This document shows positions 1 to 9,035 of a stretch of DNA of 64,000 nt, piece after piece. Positions within the stretch are counted from its first letter, which is position 1; each line of letters begins with the position of its first letter. The stretch is from the NCBI RefSeq assembly GCF_044751345.1, contig NZ_JBIWXY010000001.1:1116001-1180000 (forward strand), given 5' to 3'. The notes below the pieces were generated by a model. That model searched no databases, was not told where the DNA came from, and was given only the letters and a program-made list of their open reading frames with translations. The position numbers and the translations under genes were made by a program. The stretch comes from Methylobacillus methanolivorans (GTDB taxonomy: Bacteria > Pseudomonadota > Gammaproteobacteria > Burkholderiales > Methylophilaceae).

Positions 1-1311
1 CTCAATATTGGTATCCGCCGCACTGCGCGCCTAGGCAACGCGCTAGCGGTCGCAATCATCAATCTCGACAACCTCAAGCAAATCAAAGAAGAATTAGGGC
101 AACATATCAGCGATGAAATATTGTGTGCCGCTGCAAAGCGCATCCAGGAAACCATTCGCGGCTGTGATATGGCCGCTTACAACGGCAATGAAGCGTTTCT
201 CGTGCTATTTGAAGACATCAAGCATGAGCAAGACATTGTGCCGGTCATGGAGCGAATCATGCAGTCATTGCATGCCACATTCCGCGTTGATCATCATGAT
301 ATTGCGCTGAACGTCAGGGCCGGACTCTCGCTTTACCCTAAGCATGGTCATGCTGATCGCCTGCTGACCTATGCCGAGGCAGCCATGCACCGCGTCAAGC
401 CCAATGACAATCAAGGCTTCCGCCTGTTTGATGACAGGCTGGAGCCCACCTCATACGATCTGCTGGAAACTCAGCAGGAGCTACGCCACGCTATTGCCAA
501 TAAAGAGTTCGTACTCTATTTCGAGCCACGCATGGATATTCTCGGCAATAGCATCACTGGCCTGGAAATCCATGCACGCTGGTTGCACCCGACCAAAGGC
601 GTTATTCCAGCAGCCACTTTTGCCCCCATGGCAGAGAATATTGGATTGATGGATGACATCAACACCTGGGTGTTGGAGGCAAGTTGCCGCATGACGCAGA
701 CACTGCGCCAACAGGATATTCGCCTGCCGATTTACCTGCCACTTATGCTTGGGCAAGTACGTAATCCGAATCTTGAGCAGCAGATCGTGGCAAGGTTGAA
801 TCAATTCAGCTTGCCCGCAGATGCCTTGATCCTGGAAATCGCAGAGTCTGCCTTCATGCATCAACCCGAGCACTATATTGACCTGCTCAAACGCTTACCT
901 GCCATCAGCTTGAACATCAGTCTGGAAAATTTCGGCACTCGTTTATCCAGCTTGCCATATATGCAACACCTCAACCTGAAAGCACTCAAGCTGGATCACA
1001 GCTTTACCCAAGATATCCTGACTAACCAGAAAGCACGTGCTATTGCGGGTGCGATTATCGAATTAGCGCATGCCCACCACGTGAAAGTCATCGCCGAGCA
1101 TGTCTCCAGCCAAGATGAACGCAATGTGTTGTTATCGCTGGAATGCAATGAAATACAGGGGGCTTTCTGTGCGAACCCCGTACACCAGGCCCAATTGGCA
1201 GAATTCCTGCGTGACAGCCAACTAGCGGTGCCGTACGGCAAAATAAAACGTGAAGAAAATAGCTGGTCTGCATATAGCATCGCAGCAGAAAGCCTCTCTG
1301 TTGCGCGCTAG
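1..1311 (+). CDS. Degenerate GGDEF-EAL domain protein (3' part)
   Basis: The reading frame is open from the first base, so the N-terminus lies outside the window; 436 residues are visible. An N-terminal GGDEF-like domain is followed by an EAL-like domain from about visible residue 160. Both active sites look broken. The GGDEF signature reads YNGNEAF (residues 60-66). The EAL signature reads EIH (from residue 189). The usual substrate-loop DDFGTG reads ENFGTR, and EGVE reads EHVS. Families of this kind make or break cyclic di-GMP; here I infer a sensor, scaffold or regulator without catalysis. A retained catalytic role is unlikely but not excluded. Confidence 0.85.
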   Translation, partial: LNIGIRRTARLGNALAVAIINLDNLKQIKEELGQHISDEILCAAAKRIQETIRGCDMAAYNGNEAFLVLFEDIKHEQDIVPVMERIMQSLHATFRVDHHDIALNVRAGLSLYPKHGHADRLLTYAEAAMHRVKPNDNQGFRLFDDRLEPTSYDLLETQQELRHAIANKEFVLYFEPRMDILGNSITGLEIHARWLHPTKGVIPAATFAPMAENIGLMDDINTWVLEASCRMTQTLRQQDIRLPIYLPLMLGQVRNPNLEQQIVARLNQFSLPADALILEIAESAFMHQPEHYIDLLKRLPAISLNISLENFGTRLSSLPYMQHLNLKALKLDHSFTQDILTNQKARAIAGAIIELAHAHHVKVIAEHVSSQDERNVLLSLECNEIQGAFCANPVHQAQLAEFLRDSQLAVPYGKIKREENSWSAYSIAAESLSVAR

Positions 1312-1352
1312 TGTAAAATATCGCATACCTACTACATTCAAGATGCACACTC

Positions 1353-1703
1353 ATGAAGCTCTACGGTATTCCCAACTGTAATACAGTAAAGAAAGCACGC
1401 ACCTGGTTGGACGAACACGGCATTAGTTACGAATTTCACGATTTCAAGAAATCCGGCATTAGCAAAGAAACCCTCCAGCAATGGCTCGGCCAAGTAGACT
1501 GGGAAAAACTAGTCAACCGCGCAGGCATGACTTGGCGCGGGCTAAGTGATGCAGAAAAAGTGGCAGTCACCGATGCCGCATCAGCCATCACACTCATGCA
1601 GGACAAAACCTCCGTGATCAAGCGCCCTGTGCTGGTGAAGGATGACCAGATTCTGCATCTGGGTTTTACCGAGGCAGCTTATGCCAAGCTGTTTAATGCA
1701 TGA
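1353..1703 (+). CDS. ArsC/Spx-family reductase-like protein (YffB type)
   Basis: This 116-residue protein has a thioredoxin-like fold signature of the ArsC/Spx family, with a single N-terminal cysteine in the motif PNCNT (Cys9). The length fits the YffB subgroup, which is usually found directly before dapE, as here. The stop codon overlaps the dapE start in an ATGA (1700-1703), so the two genes are translationally coupled. YffB-type proteins have been linked to glutathione-dependent thiol chemistry, but their substrate is not settled. Arsenate reduction should not be assumed, since no ars genes are nearby. Confidence 0.9.
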   Translation: MKLYGIPNCNTVKKARTWLDEHGISYEFHDFKKSGISKETLQQWLGQVDWEKLVNRAGMTWRGLSDAEKVAVTDAASAITLMQDKTSVIKRPVLVKDDQILHLGFTEAAYAKLFNA

Positions 1704-2827
1704 GTAAAACACTAGCACTCGCCCAGGACCTCATCTCCCGCCGCTCTGTCACCCCTGATGACCAAGGTTGCCAGGAGCTTTTGATTTCACGCTTGGAACC
1801 CTTGGGATTCAAGATTGAACGCATGCGATTCGGTGATGTAGATAATTTCTATGCCCGCCGTGGCAACACTGGCCCCCTGCTGGTATTTGCCGGGCATACG
1901 GATGTTGTCCCCACAGGGCCGGTAGATCAATGGCATACCCCGCCTTTTGAGCCCACCATCAAGGATGGCATGCTCTATGGCCGAGGTGCCGCTGACATGA
2001 AAACCTCGTTGGCCGCATTCATCACTGCAATCGAAGATTTTGTCGCCGCGCATCCAGACCATCCTGGTTCCATCGGCCTCATCATCACCTCGGATGAAGA
2101 AGGTATTGCCATCAATGGCACCGTCAAAGTCGTGGAAACGCTCAAGGCACGCAACGAGCTGATTGACTATTGTATTGTGGGCGAACCCACTTCAAGCAAG
2201 GTCGTGGGCGACATGATCAAGAATGGCCGCCGTGGCTCGCTCTCGGGCAAGCTTACCGTTAAGGGGATACAAGGGCACATCGCCTACCCCCATCTAGTGA
2301 AAAACCCCATCCACATGGCCGCGCCTGCGATCAAGGCACTCGCTGATACGGTATGGGATGAAGGTAACGAATATTTTCCGCCCACTTCATGGCAGATATC
2401 CAATATTCATGGCGGTACAGGCGCTACCAATGTAGTCCCAGGAGAAGTCGAGATTCTCTTCAACTTTAGGTTCTCCACCGCCAGCACTGCAGAAAGCCTC
2501 AAGGAACGTGTACATGCCATCCTCGACAGCCATCAACTGGACTACGACCTGGCCTGGGAGCTTTCTGGCAAACCATTCCTGACCCCAAAAGGCTCCCTCG
2601 TCACTGCCATTTCAGCCGCTATTGAGCAGGCATTTGGCGTCACACCTGAACTTTCCACCAGTGGCGGCACGTCTGATGGCCGATTCATCGCCGATATCGC
2701 ACAGCAAATCGTAGAATTCGGGCCCCTCAATGCCACTATCCACAAACTTAATGAATGTGTGGCTGTTGCAGACATAGAACCCCTGCAACAGGCATACAAG
2801 CTCACCCTGGAAGCCCTACTGTCATGA
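1700..2827 (+). CDS. dapE: Succinyl-diaminopimelate desuccinylase
   Basis: DapE hydrolyses N-succinyl-LL-2,6-diaminopimelate to LL-diaminopimelate and succinate in the lysine and peptidoglycan precursor pathway. The 375-residue protein has the M20 zinc peptidase layout. The metal-ligand motif GHTDVVPTG is at about residues 65-73. GRGAADMK follows, and the catalytic SDEEG lies near residue 132. A dimerisation (lid) domain is in the middle. The start overlaps the ArsC-like gene by 4 nt and the stop overlaps prmB by 4 nt, so the three genes form one operon. The protein acts in the cytoplasm with two zinc ions, as known for the family. Confidence 0.97.
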   Translation: MSKTLALAQDLISRRSVTPDDQGCQELLISRLEPLGFKIERMRFGDVDNFYARRGNTGPLLVFAGHTDVVPTGPVDQWHTPPFEPTIKDGMLYGRGAADMKTSLAAFITAIEDFVAAHPDHPGSIGLIITSDEEGIAINGTVKVVETLKARNELIDYCIVGEPTSSKVVGDMIKNGRRGSLSGKLTVKGIQGHIAYPHLVKNPIHMAAPAIKALADTVWDEGNEYFPPTSWQISNIHGGTGATNVVPGEVEILFNFRFSTASTAESLKERVHAILDSHQLDYDLAWELSGKPFLTPKGSLVTAISAAIEQAFGVTPELSTSGGTSDGRFIADIAQQIVEFGPLNATIHKLNECVAVADIEPLQQAYKLTLEALLS

Positions 2828-3723
2828 TGAGATTTCCCGGCATTACCGAAGAACTTCACACTATCCGCGATTGGCTACGCTTTGCCGTCAGCCGCTTTGA
2901 AGAATCCAGTATCTTTTTTGGCCACGGCACGGACAACGCCTACGACGAAGCCGTATGGCTGATCTTGTCTGCCCTGCATCTGCCGCATGACACTCTGGAA
3001 AACTTTCTTGATGCCAGGCTCTTACCACCAGAACGTACCCGTTTAAAAGAGCTGATCCGTCGCCGTATTACAGACCGCACGCCTACGGCTTACCTGGTCA
3101 ATGAAGCATGGCTCAAGGGCTTCAAGTTTTATGTGGATGAACGCGTCATCGTGCCGCGCTCCTTCATTGCAGAACTGCTAGAGGACGGCCTCAACCCATG
3201 GGTTGAATACCCAGAAATGATAGAAAGCGCTGCAGACATCTGCACCGGTAGCGGCTGCCTGGGCGTATTGCTGGCCAACGCCTTCCCCAATGCACAGGTA
3301 GATGTCGTGGATATTTCACCCGATGCCCTGGCGGTAGCCAACATCAATATCCGTAACTACGGCCTGGAAGACCAGATCAACGCTATTCAGTCGGATATGT
3401 TCAGCAAGCTGGAAGGCAAGACCTACGACCTGATCATCAGCAACCCTCCTTATGTAGATGCCCCCTCCATGGAGCTGCTACCACAGGAATATCGCAATGA
3501 GCCCCAGATTGCACTAGGAAGCGGCGCTGCAGGGCTGGACCACACTCACACCTTGTTGAGTGAAGCGAAGAAACATCTCAATGACAACGGCTTATTGGTC
3601 GTGGAAATTGGCCACAATCGTGATGCCCTGCTGGAAGCCTACCCTCACCTGCCATTCACGTGGCTGGAAGTAGATTCAGGCAATGAATTTGTCTTCCTGC
3701 TCACCAAAGAGCAATTGCCTTAA
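2824..3723 (+). CDS. prmB: Ribosomal protein uL3 glutamine N5-methyltransferase
   Basis: PrmB uses S-adenosylmethionine to methylate a glutamine side chain in ribosomal protein L3. I chose the ATG at 2824, which overlaps the dapE stop in an ATGA; an upstream in-frame start at 2755 would add residues that are only the shadow of dapE. The 299-residue protein shows the SAM-binding motif CTGSGCLGVLLA and the catalytic NPPYVDAPSM, typical of HemK/PrmB enzymes. The N-terminal helical domain (about residues 1-95) fits PrmB rather than PrmC, although only a family tree would settle this fully. Confidence 0.93.
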   Translation: MMRFPGITEELHTIRDWLRFAVSRFEESSIFFGHGTDNAYDEAVWLILSALHLPHDTLENFLDARLLPPERTRLKELIRRRITDRTPTAYLVNEAWLKGFKFYVDERVIVPRSFIAELLEDGLNPWVEYPEMIESAADICTGSGCLGVLLANAFPNAQVDVVDISPDALAVANINIRNYGLEDQINAIQSDMFSKLEGKTYDLIISNPPYVDAPSMELLPQEYRNEPQIALGSGAAGLDHTHTLLSEAKKHLNDNGLLVVEIGHNRDALLEAYPHLPFTWLEVDSGNEFVFLLTKEQLP

Positions 3724-3738
3724 TCAACCAGGATAATC

Positions 3739-4101
3739 ATGTCAGACCCGAGAGTATTCTTTGCTGCCGAACGAACATTATTGGCATGGTTGCGCTCTGG
3801 CCTGACCCTGATGGCACTTGGTTTTGTCGTGGCAAGGTTCGGGCTATTCCTGACATTGCTGGCACCTGGTCAGGTTGAACACCTCAACTCGCATCGCTGG
3901 TTATCTGACTTGCTAGGCTTGGTCCTGGTGTTAAGTGGTGCCGCGGTCATCCTCTGCGCGCAATACAATCACCGCCGTTACGTGCAGACGTTACCACCTG
4001 AAGATGTTCCGCAGATGGCCCTGCCCTGGCTATCGTCGGTATTGTCGATCGCTGTTGCTACCGCAGGTACTTTGCTGGCGATCGACTTACTGCTGTTTTA
4101 A
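3739..4101 (+). CDS. DUF202 (YidH-type) inner-membrane protein
   Basis: This small membrane protein has 120 residues and three predicted transmembrane segments (about residues 20-40, 58-76 and 95-117). The N-terminal pattern AAERTLLAWLRSGLTLMALG is the hallmark of the DUF202/YidH family. An AGGA ribosome site lies five bases before the ATG. It follows prmB after 15 bp and may be the last gene of that operon; the next gene is convergent. No function is established for the family. Confidence 0.85.
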   Translation: MSDPRVFFAAERTLLAWLRSGLTLMALGFVVARFGLFLTLLAPGQVEHLNSHRWLSDLLGLVLVLSGAAVILCAQYNHRRYVQTLPPEDVPQMALPWLSSVLSIAVATAGTLLAIDLLLF

Positions 4102-4122
4102 CAGACCACAACCACTTTAAAA

Positions 4123-5289
4123 CTAGCGTTTTGCACGCGGCTTGCCTGCCGGTTGTTTGGCTGGCGCAATATCAGCTTGCTGGCGAATACGACGATTGGC
4201 AGGTTTGCGTGCTGGCTTGGTCGCCTGCTTGGACTGCCTGGCAGGACGCTGCATCTCAGCGGGCTCAGCAGCCTGGGAAGAACGTGCGCGGCGTCCCGGT
4301 TGCTGCTTTTCTATATCCTGGCGCATTCCCTCTTCTCGGGTTTTCGTGACTCGCCTCGGGCCACGACTCTCAAGCCCTGCCTCAGCATCAAAGCGTGACT
4401 TTTTTGCCTTGGGCGTGAAGACCGAGCCTAGCTTGTCCTTCTCGCGCGCAGAAAGTTGACGTGGAGGACCCTTAGGCACAGCAAGCTCGGCCCATTCCAT
4501 TAAGCCCGTGACTTCTTTCACGCCCAAATGCAGCATTTGCCCACGCTTGAGGCGTGGTGGCAAATTCACCGGGCCAAAGCGCACGCGAATCAAACGACTG
4601 ACCGGCTTCTGGAACGCCTCGAACAAGCGGCGCACTTCGCGGTTGCGACCTTCGCGCAGAATCACTTCATACCAGTGGTTGGCACCCTCGCCGCCTTGTG
4701 CGCGGATGCTGTCAAAATTGGCCGGACCATCATCTAGCTCGATACCGTAAGTGAGCTGTGCCATCTCGCCATCGGTCAACTCACCGAAAATACGCACGGC
4801 GTACTCACGCTCCACCTCATAGCGCGGGTGCATAAAGCGGTTCGCCAACTCGCCAGACGTAGTAAAAATCAACAAGCCGGAGGTGTTCATGTCCAGCCGC
4901 CCAATCGCGATCCATTTGCCATTACGGATACGCGGCAATTTATCAAATACAGAAGCGCGCTTTTCAGGGTCATCCTGGCTCACGATTTCGCCTTCTGGCT
5001 TGTGATAAAGCAAAACCTGCGGCAACTCAGGCTCGAATGGCAGGTGCAATGGACGGCTATCCAGTCGTACCACATCGCTAGGCACTACGCTGGCACCCAC
5101 CTCGGCAGTCTTGCCATTGATGGTAATGCGCCCGCTGGCAACCAAGTTTTCCATTTCGCGACGCGAGCCGAACCCCGCCAACGCCAATAGCTTATGTAGC
5201 CTTTGTGGCACTGCATCAGGATCAACCGCCACAGGCTTGGCAGGAGAGGTATTGCGGGGATTGCGTTGTTGCTTGAACGGACGGGCCAT
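4123..5289 (-). CDS. rluB: 23S rRNA pseudouridine synthase RluB-like, with long basic tail
   Basis: The protein modifies a uridine in helix 89-93 of 23S rRNA (U2605 in the E. coli enzyme). An S4 RNA-binding domain (about residues 28-75) precedes the RsuA/RluB catalytic domain with the motif GRLDMNTSGLL, whose Asp is the catalytic nucleophile. After about residue 275 comes a tail of some 110 residues rich in Lys, Arg, Pro, Ala and Gln, probably disordered and RNA-binding. At 388 residues it is longer than the E. coli protein because of this tail. It is the last gene of the scpA-scpB-rluB run; the RluB rather than RluE/F assignment rests on this context. Confidence 0.93.
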   Translation of the reverse strand: MARPFKQQRNPRNTSPAKPVAVDPDAVPQRLHKLLALAGFGSRREMENLVASGRITINGKTAEVGASVVPSDVVRLDSRPLHLPFEPELPQVLLYHKPEGEIVSQDDPEKRASVFDKLPRIRNGKWIAIGRLDMNTSGLLIFTTSGELANRFMHPRYEVEREYAVRIFGELTDGEMAQLTYGIELDDGPANFDSIRAQGGEGANHWYEVILREGRNREVRRLFEAFQKPVSRLIRVRFGPVNLPPRLKRGQMLHLGVKEVTGLMEWAELAVPKGPPRQLSAREKDKLGSVFTPKAKKSRFDAEAGLESRGPRRVTKTREEGMRQDIEKQQPGRRARSSQAAEPAEMQRPARQSKQATKPARKPANRRIRQQADIAPAKQPAGKPRAKR

Positions 5290-5358
5290 GAGGTCAACCT
5301 TGAGAATATTGCCGATATTATAAGCCAGAGCACCCCTATTCCGCCTGGCTAGTTCATA

Positions 5359-5913
5359 TTAAGCAATATCGAGTGGAATTTCTTGCTGGATAAAATGCTG
5401 GATAGGCGGTAATTCGGACAAGGAGCGCAAGCCAAGATCATCGAGAAAAGTCTTGGTCGTGGCGTAAAGCGAAGGCCGCCCAGGCACGTCGCGCTGTCCA
5501 ACAACATCAATCCAGTTGCGCTCGATAAACTGGCGCATGATGTTGGGGTTGACTGCCACGCCACGGATTTCTTCAATATCACCCCGTGTCACCGGCTGAC
5601 GGTAGGCAATAATCGCCAGTGTTTCCAGCGCCGCGCGCGAATAGCGCATGGGACGCTCAGGACTGAGGCGAGCGATAAATGGCGCAAGATCAGCACGCGC
5701 CTGGAAGCGCCAGCCGCTGGCAACCTGGACCAGCTCCATGCTGCGGCCCTGCCACTCCTGACGCAGCTCATCCAGCAGCATACGCAAGGTAGCACGCTCC
5801 ATGCGGCCCTCGAAGGGACGCAACAGCATCTCCAGGGAAAGAGGCTCACCCGCCGTCAGCAGCACGGCCTCCAACACTTGCTTCATTTCATGGATACTTT
5901 GCGCTTCACTCAT
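5359..5913 (-). CDS. scpB: Segregation and condensation protein B
   Basis: ScpB is the winged-helix dimer of the SMC-ScpA-ScpB condensin complex. The 184-residue length and the motifs LEAVLLTAGEPLSLEML (N-terminal) and SRAALETLAIIAYRQPVTR with GDIEEIRGV (second winged helix) are typical. The ATG lies 3 bp beyond the scpA stop, so the two genes are coupled. No smc gene is in the window. The protein is cytoplasmic and nucleoid-associated. Confidence 0.96.
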   Translation of the reverse strand: MSEAQSIHEMKQVLEAVLLTAGEPLSLEMLLRPFEGRMERATLRMLLDELRQEWQGRSMELVQVASGWRFQARADLAPFIARLSPERPMRYSRAALETLAIIAYRQPVTRGDIEEIRGVAVNPNIMRQFIERNWIDVVGQRDVPGRPSLYATTKTFLDDLGLRSLSELPPIQHFIQQEIPLDIA

Positions 5914-5916
5914 GGC

Positions 5917-6717
5917 TTAATTGGCGCTCATTAATGGCACATCGGCCGCCTGTAAATAAATCGGGCTGAAAGCTTGCTGCTGCATAATACGCACCAGGCC
6001 CTCACGCGCTAATTCAAGAATGGCGAGAAAATACACCACCAGCTTGGGCAGACCATCATGTACAACATCGAACAGCGCCGTAAACTCCAGTAGCGATTCC
6101 TGTTGCAAACGGCGCAATACCAGGCTCATGTGTTCGCGTACGGAAAGCTCAGCGCGGCCCACTTTGTGGTGCTGAAAATGGCTGGCGCGCTTCAGCACCA
6201 ATTGCCAAGCCGCCATCAACTCATCGAAACTGACCTCAGGCCAGCTTGTGTCAGCAATATGCTCATAATAGGCTCGCGCCACCTGGATTTCCCGACCTGC
6301 CATGGGCAAGGCATCCAAACGCTCGGCGGCCAGTTTGATCGCTTCATATTCCATCAAGCGGCGCACCAATTCAGCACGGGGGTCTTCTTCTTGCTCTATG
6401 CTTTCAGGCTTGGGCAGCAGCATGCGCGACTTGATCTCAATCAACATGGCAGACATCAGTAAGTACTCTGCCGCCAGTTCCAGCTTGTTTTCACGCATTG
6501 TCTCGACGTAATCCATGTATTGCTTGGTCAACTGCGCCATGGGAATATCAAGAATATCGAGGTTATGCTTGCGTATCAGGTACAGCAGCAAATCCAGTGG
6601 GCCTTCAAAAGCCTCTAAATAGACCTCAAGCGCATCAGGTGGAATGTAGAGATCTTGCGGGATAGTCTCCAGCTGCTCGCCATAGATGCGTACATCGAAT
6701 GCAAGTTGGGTCGCCAC
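5917..6717 (-). CDS. scpA: Segregation and condensation protein A
   Basis: ScpA is the kleisin that bridges the two SMC heads and binds ScpB. The 266-residue protein contains FEGPLDLLLYLIRKHNLDI near residue 40, the standard ScpA signature, then a helical segment with EYLLMSAMLIEIKSRMLLP. The C-terminal winged helix ends in VRIMQQQAFSPIYL. An 83-bp gap separates it from the M50 protease gene upstream. It probably belongs to the same transcript that starts at rnm. Confidence 0.96.
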   Translation of the reverse strand: MATQLAFDVRIYGEQLETIPQDLYIPPDALEVYLEAFEGPLDLLLYLIRKHNLDILDIPMAQLTKQYMDYVETMRENKLELAAEYLLMSAMLIEIKSRMLLPKPESIEQEEDPRAELVRRLMEYEAIKLAAERLDALPMAGREIQVARAYYEHIADTSWPEVSFDELMAAWQLVLKRASHFQHHKVGRAELSVREHMSLVLRRLQQESLLEFTALFDVVHDGLPKLVVYFLAILELAREGLVRIMQQQAFSPIYLQAADVPLMSAN

Positions 6718-6800
6718 GATGGCCTCAGCTTCGCACTTGCGGGCACATGATCAACTGCAGCACGTCAGCTCTCTTCATCGCCATGCGCCCCCTGGCTGAC

Positions 6801-7439
6801 TCAACCGAAAATACCACCGAACATGGCCAGCAAGACTAGGATGAACGGCATCATGATCTTGGACAGGATGCCTGTGAACATCAATACCAGCAGAATGATG
6901 AAACCGTAGCGCTCAAGCTGGGCAAACTTGTAGGCCATCTGGTTAGGCATCAGGCTGACGGCAATGCGGCCACCATCCAAGGGAGGCAACGGCAACAGAT
7001 TGAGCACCATGAGCACAACATTGACCAGGATGCCCGCTTGCCCCATGAGGGCGAGAGGCACGGCAAAATCCCCTGCCATGGCAGAAAACTTGTAGACCAC
7101 GGCCCAGAAAATCGCCATGAGGAAATTAGACGCAGGCCCGGCAGCAGCCACCCAGCGCATATCGCGCTTGGGGTTACGCAAGCGCGAAAAATCCACCGGC
7201 ACTGGCTTGGCCCAGCCAAACAAGAACCCTGTGCCGGAAAGCACCAGCAACGCAGGCACCAGGATGGTACCTATCGGGTCGATATGCTTGATCGGGTTGA
7301 GCGTAATGCGGCCCAGGCTTTCAGCCGTAGTATCGCCAAAATAACGTGCAATATAGCCATGCGCGGCCTCATGTACAGTAATCGCAAAAATCACCGGCAA
7401 GGCATAGATCGCAATTTTCTGGATCAGGGTGAGTTCCAT
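6801..7439 (-). CDS. Site-2 protease family (M50) zinc metalloprotease
   Basis: This is a polytopic membrane protein of 212 residues with the M50 zinc motif HEAAHG (about residues 21-26) in the first transmembrane region. NLLPLPPLDGGR near the C-terminal half supplies the third zinc ligand, Asp. The overlap with yciO contains two adjacent ATGs: 7442 forms an ATGA with the yciO stop, and 7439 lies four bases after a GGAGG. I favour 7439 because of the spacing. It is the minimal type without PDZ domains, so it is not RseP. The substrate is unknown. An earlier in-frame start at 7541 would only read through yciO. Confidence 0.88.
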   Translation of the reverse strand: MELTLIQKIAIYALPVIFAITVHEAAHGYIARYFGDTTAESLGRITLNPIKHIDPIGTILVPALLVLSGTGFLFGWAKPVPVDFSRLRNPKRDMRWVAAAGPASNFLMAIFWAVVYKFSAMAGDFAVPLALMGQAGILVNVVLMVLNLLPLPPLDGGRIAVSLMPNQMAYKFAQLERYGFIILLVLMFTGILSKIMMPFILVLLAMFGGIFG

Positions 7440-8068
7440 CATGCCTCCAAGCCGAACGGTGCTGGGTCGCCTGCCCCCAGGCGAATCAAGCTGGGGCTTT
7501 CCGCCGTCAGGTCGATCACCGTGGTAGGGTCTATCGAACACGCACCAGCATCAATCACCAACTCAACTTGGTGCTCCAGTTGATCACGGATTTCCCAGGC
7601 CTCATTGAGCGGAGCTTCTTCTCCTGGCAGTTGCAGCGTCATGCTCAACATCGGCTCGTTCAACTCTTCCAACAGTGCCAGGGTCACGGCATGTTGCGGC
7701 ACCCGCAGGCCTACGGTACTACGCTTGGGATGCTGCAAACGGCGCGGCACTTCGCGTGTGGCCTTGAGAATAAAGGTGTATTGCCCTGGGGTATTGGCCT
7801 TGAGCAGGCGGAACTGGCTATTATCCACCTGGGCATAGGTCGCCAGCTCGGCCAGATTGCGGCACACCAGGGTGAAATGATGACTATCGTCCACACCACG
7901 AATGGCGCGGATGCGATCTTGAGCTTCCTTATTACCCAATATGCAACCCAGCGCATAGCTAGAGTCAGTAGGGTAAGCAATCACGCCACCATCACGCAGG
8001 ATGGCAACCGCCTGATTGATCAAGCGCGTCTGCGGGTTGTCAGGGTGAATCACAAAATATTGCGCCAA
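7439..8068 (-). CDS. yciO: YciO, YrdC/Sua5-domain protein, TTG start
   Basis: The protein belongs to the YrdC/Sua5 superfamily, whose best-known members make threonylcarbamoyl-AMP for the tRNA t6A modification; the role of YciO itself is less clear. I place the start at the TTG codon at 8068. It has a GGAG five bases upstream, and it gives an N-terminus reading MAQYFVIHPDNPQTRLIN, which matches the E. coli YciO start pattern. The more distant ATG at 8299 would extend into rnm in another frame. The 209-residue protein keeps the nucleotide-binding pattern YPTDSSYALGC and the RVP motif. The stop overlaps the M50 gene start. Confidence 0.93.
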   Translation of the reverse strand: MAQYFVIHPDNPQTRLINQAVAILRDGGVIAYPTDSSYALGCILGNKEAQDRIRAIRGVDDSHHFTLVCRNLAELATYAQVDNSQFRLLKANTPGQYTFILKATREVPRRLQHPKRSTVGLRVPQHAVTLALLEELNEPMLSMTLQLPGEEAPLNEAWEIRDQLEHQVELVIDAGACSIDPTTVIDLTAESPSLIRLGAGDPAPFGLEA

Positions 8069-8081
8069 ATTGACTCCATCG

Positions 8082-8936
8082 TTAACTGTTAAGCGATTGG
8101 GCTTCCGGCCAATCCTGCCAGACCGGGATGCAACCGCGCGGCAAATCGGGCAGCCGACCCATTTCAATATAGCCATGGCCCGGCCCGTGGTAATCGGAAC
8201 CCATGGAAGACTTGAGGCCAAACATATGCGCCAGCTTGGCGTACTCCTGGAATTGATCAACCGTATGGCTGCCGGTGACGACTTCAATCGCCGCGCCACC
8301 CAGGTTGCGAAACTCTTCCAGCAACAGCAGCATGTTGCTGCGGCCTATGTCATAACGGCCAGGATGCGCGAGTACTGCCACCCCGCCACTACCGTTAATC
8401 CAGTTGATCACGTCCTCAAGCTCGGCCCAGTGATGTTCAAAATAGCCGGGCTTGCCTTTGATCAGGTAGCGCTTGAATATGCTTTTCATATTAGAGGCAT
8501 ACCCCTGCTCGATGAGGTAACGCGCAAAATGCGCTCGACTAATAATGCCTTGCTGGGCATGCGCATAGGCGCCTTCGAGACTACCTGTGATACCGAATTT
8601 CTCCAGGCTGGCCGCGATTCCCACTGCACGTAGATGGCGTCCGGCACGAATTTTTTCAAGCCCATCATGCAGCGGCGCATAAAGAGGATCAACGCGCAGC
8701 CCAACAACATGGATAGTACGCCTGCGCCAGGTGACAGAAATTTCCACGCCATTGATAAACTGCATGCCGTGTTCGGCTGCCATCTTTGCAGCCACGGCCA
8801 GCCCCGCCGTATCATCATGATCTGTCAGGGATAATACCTTCACGCCTTGTGCAGCGGCATGCGTTACCAACGCCTCTGGTGCGAGTAATCCATCAGAAAC
8901 CGTGGAATGACTATGCAAGTCGATCAGGGAGGGCAT
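8082..8936 (-). CDS. rnm: PHP-domain phosphoesterase, RNase AM-like
   Basis: This 284-residue PHP-domain hydrolase shows DLHSHSTVSDG at residues 6-16 and LTDHDD at about residues 37-42, both metal-binding. AHPGRY and SDYHGPG follow in the C-terminal part. E. coli Rnm (YciV) removes 5' nucleotides from RNA ends and from 3',5'-nucleoside bisphosphates. The pairing with yciO, as in E. coli, supports this assignment. It is the first gene of the minus-strand operon and diverges from yciB across 99 bp. Confidence 0.9.
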   Translation of the reverse strand: MPSLIDLHSHSTVSDGLLAPEALVTHAAAQGVKVLSLTDHDDTAGLAVAAKMAAEHGMQFINGVEISVTWRRRTIHVVGLRVDPLYAPLHDGLEKIRAGRHLRAVGIAASLEKFGITGSLEGAYAHAQQGIISRAHFARYLIEQGYASNMKSIFKRYLIKGKPGYFEHHWAELEDVINWINGSGGVAVLAHPGRYDIGRSNMLLLLEEFRNLGGAAIEVVTGSHTVDQFQEYAKLAHMFGLKSSMGSDYHGPGHGYIEMGRLPDLPRGCIPVWQDWPEAQSLNS

Positions 8937-9035
8937 GAGGGCGGGTTGGTAGTACAGCTTGTTAGTCTTGCCGAATCATAGCAAAATACCGCATCAACTT
9001 AAAACCTATCCTAGCGCACGGCCTGCGGACAACAC

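Noticed and set aside
1353..1703. True arsenate reductase
   Set aside because: The protein is of the YffB type next to dapE, with only one obvious active-site cysteine region and no ars genes; arsenate resistance should not be claimed.
4131..5323. Several plus-strand open frames opposite rluB
   Set aside because: They are shadows of the GC-rich rluB gene; the basic tail of RluB gives long open frames on the other strand.
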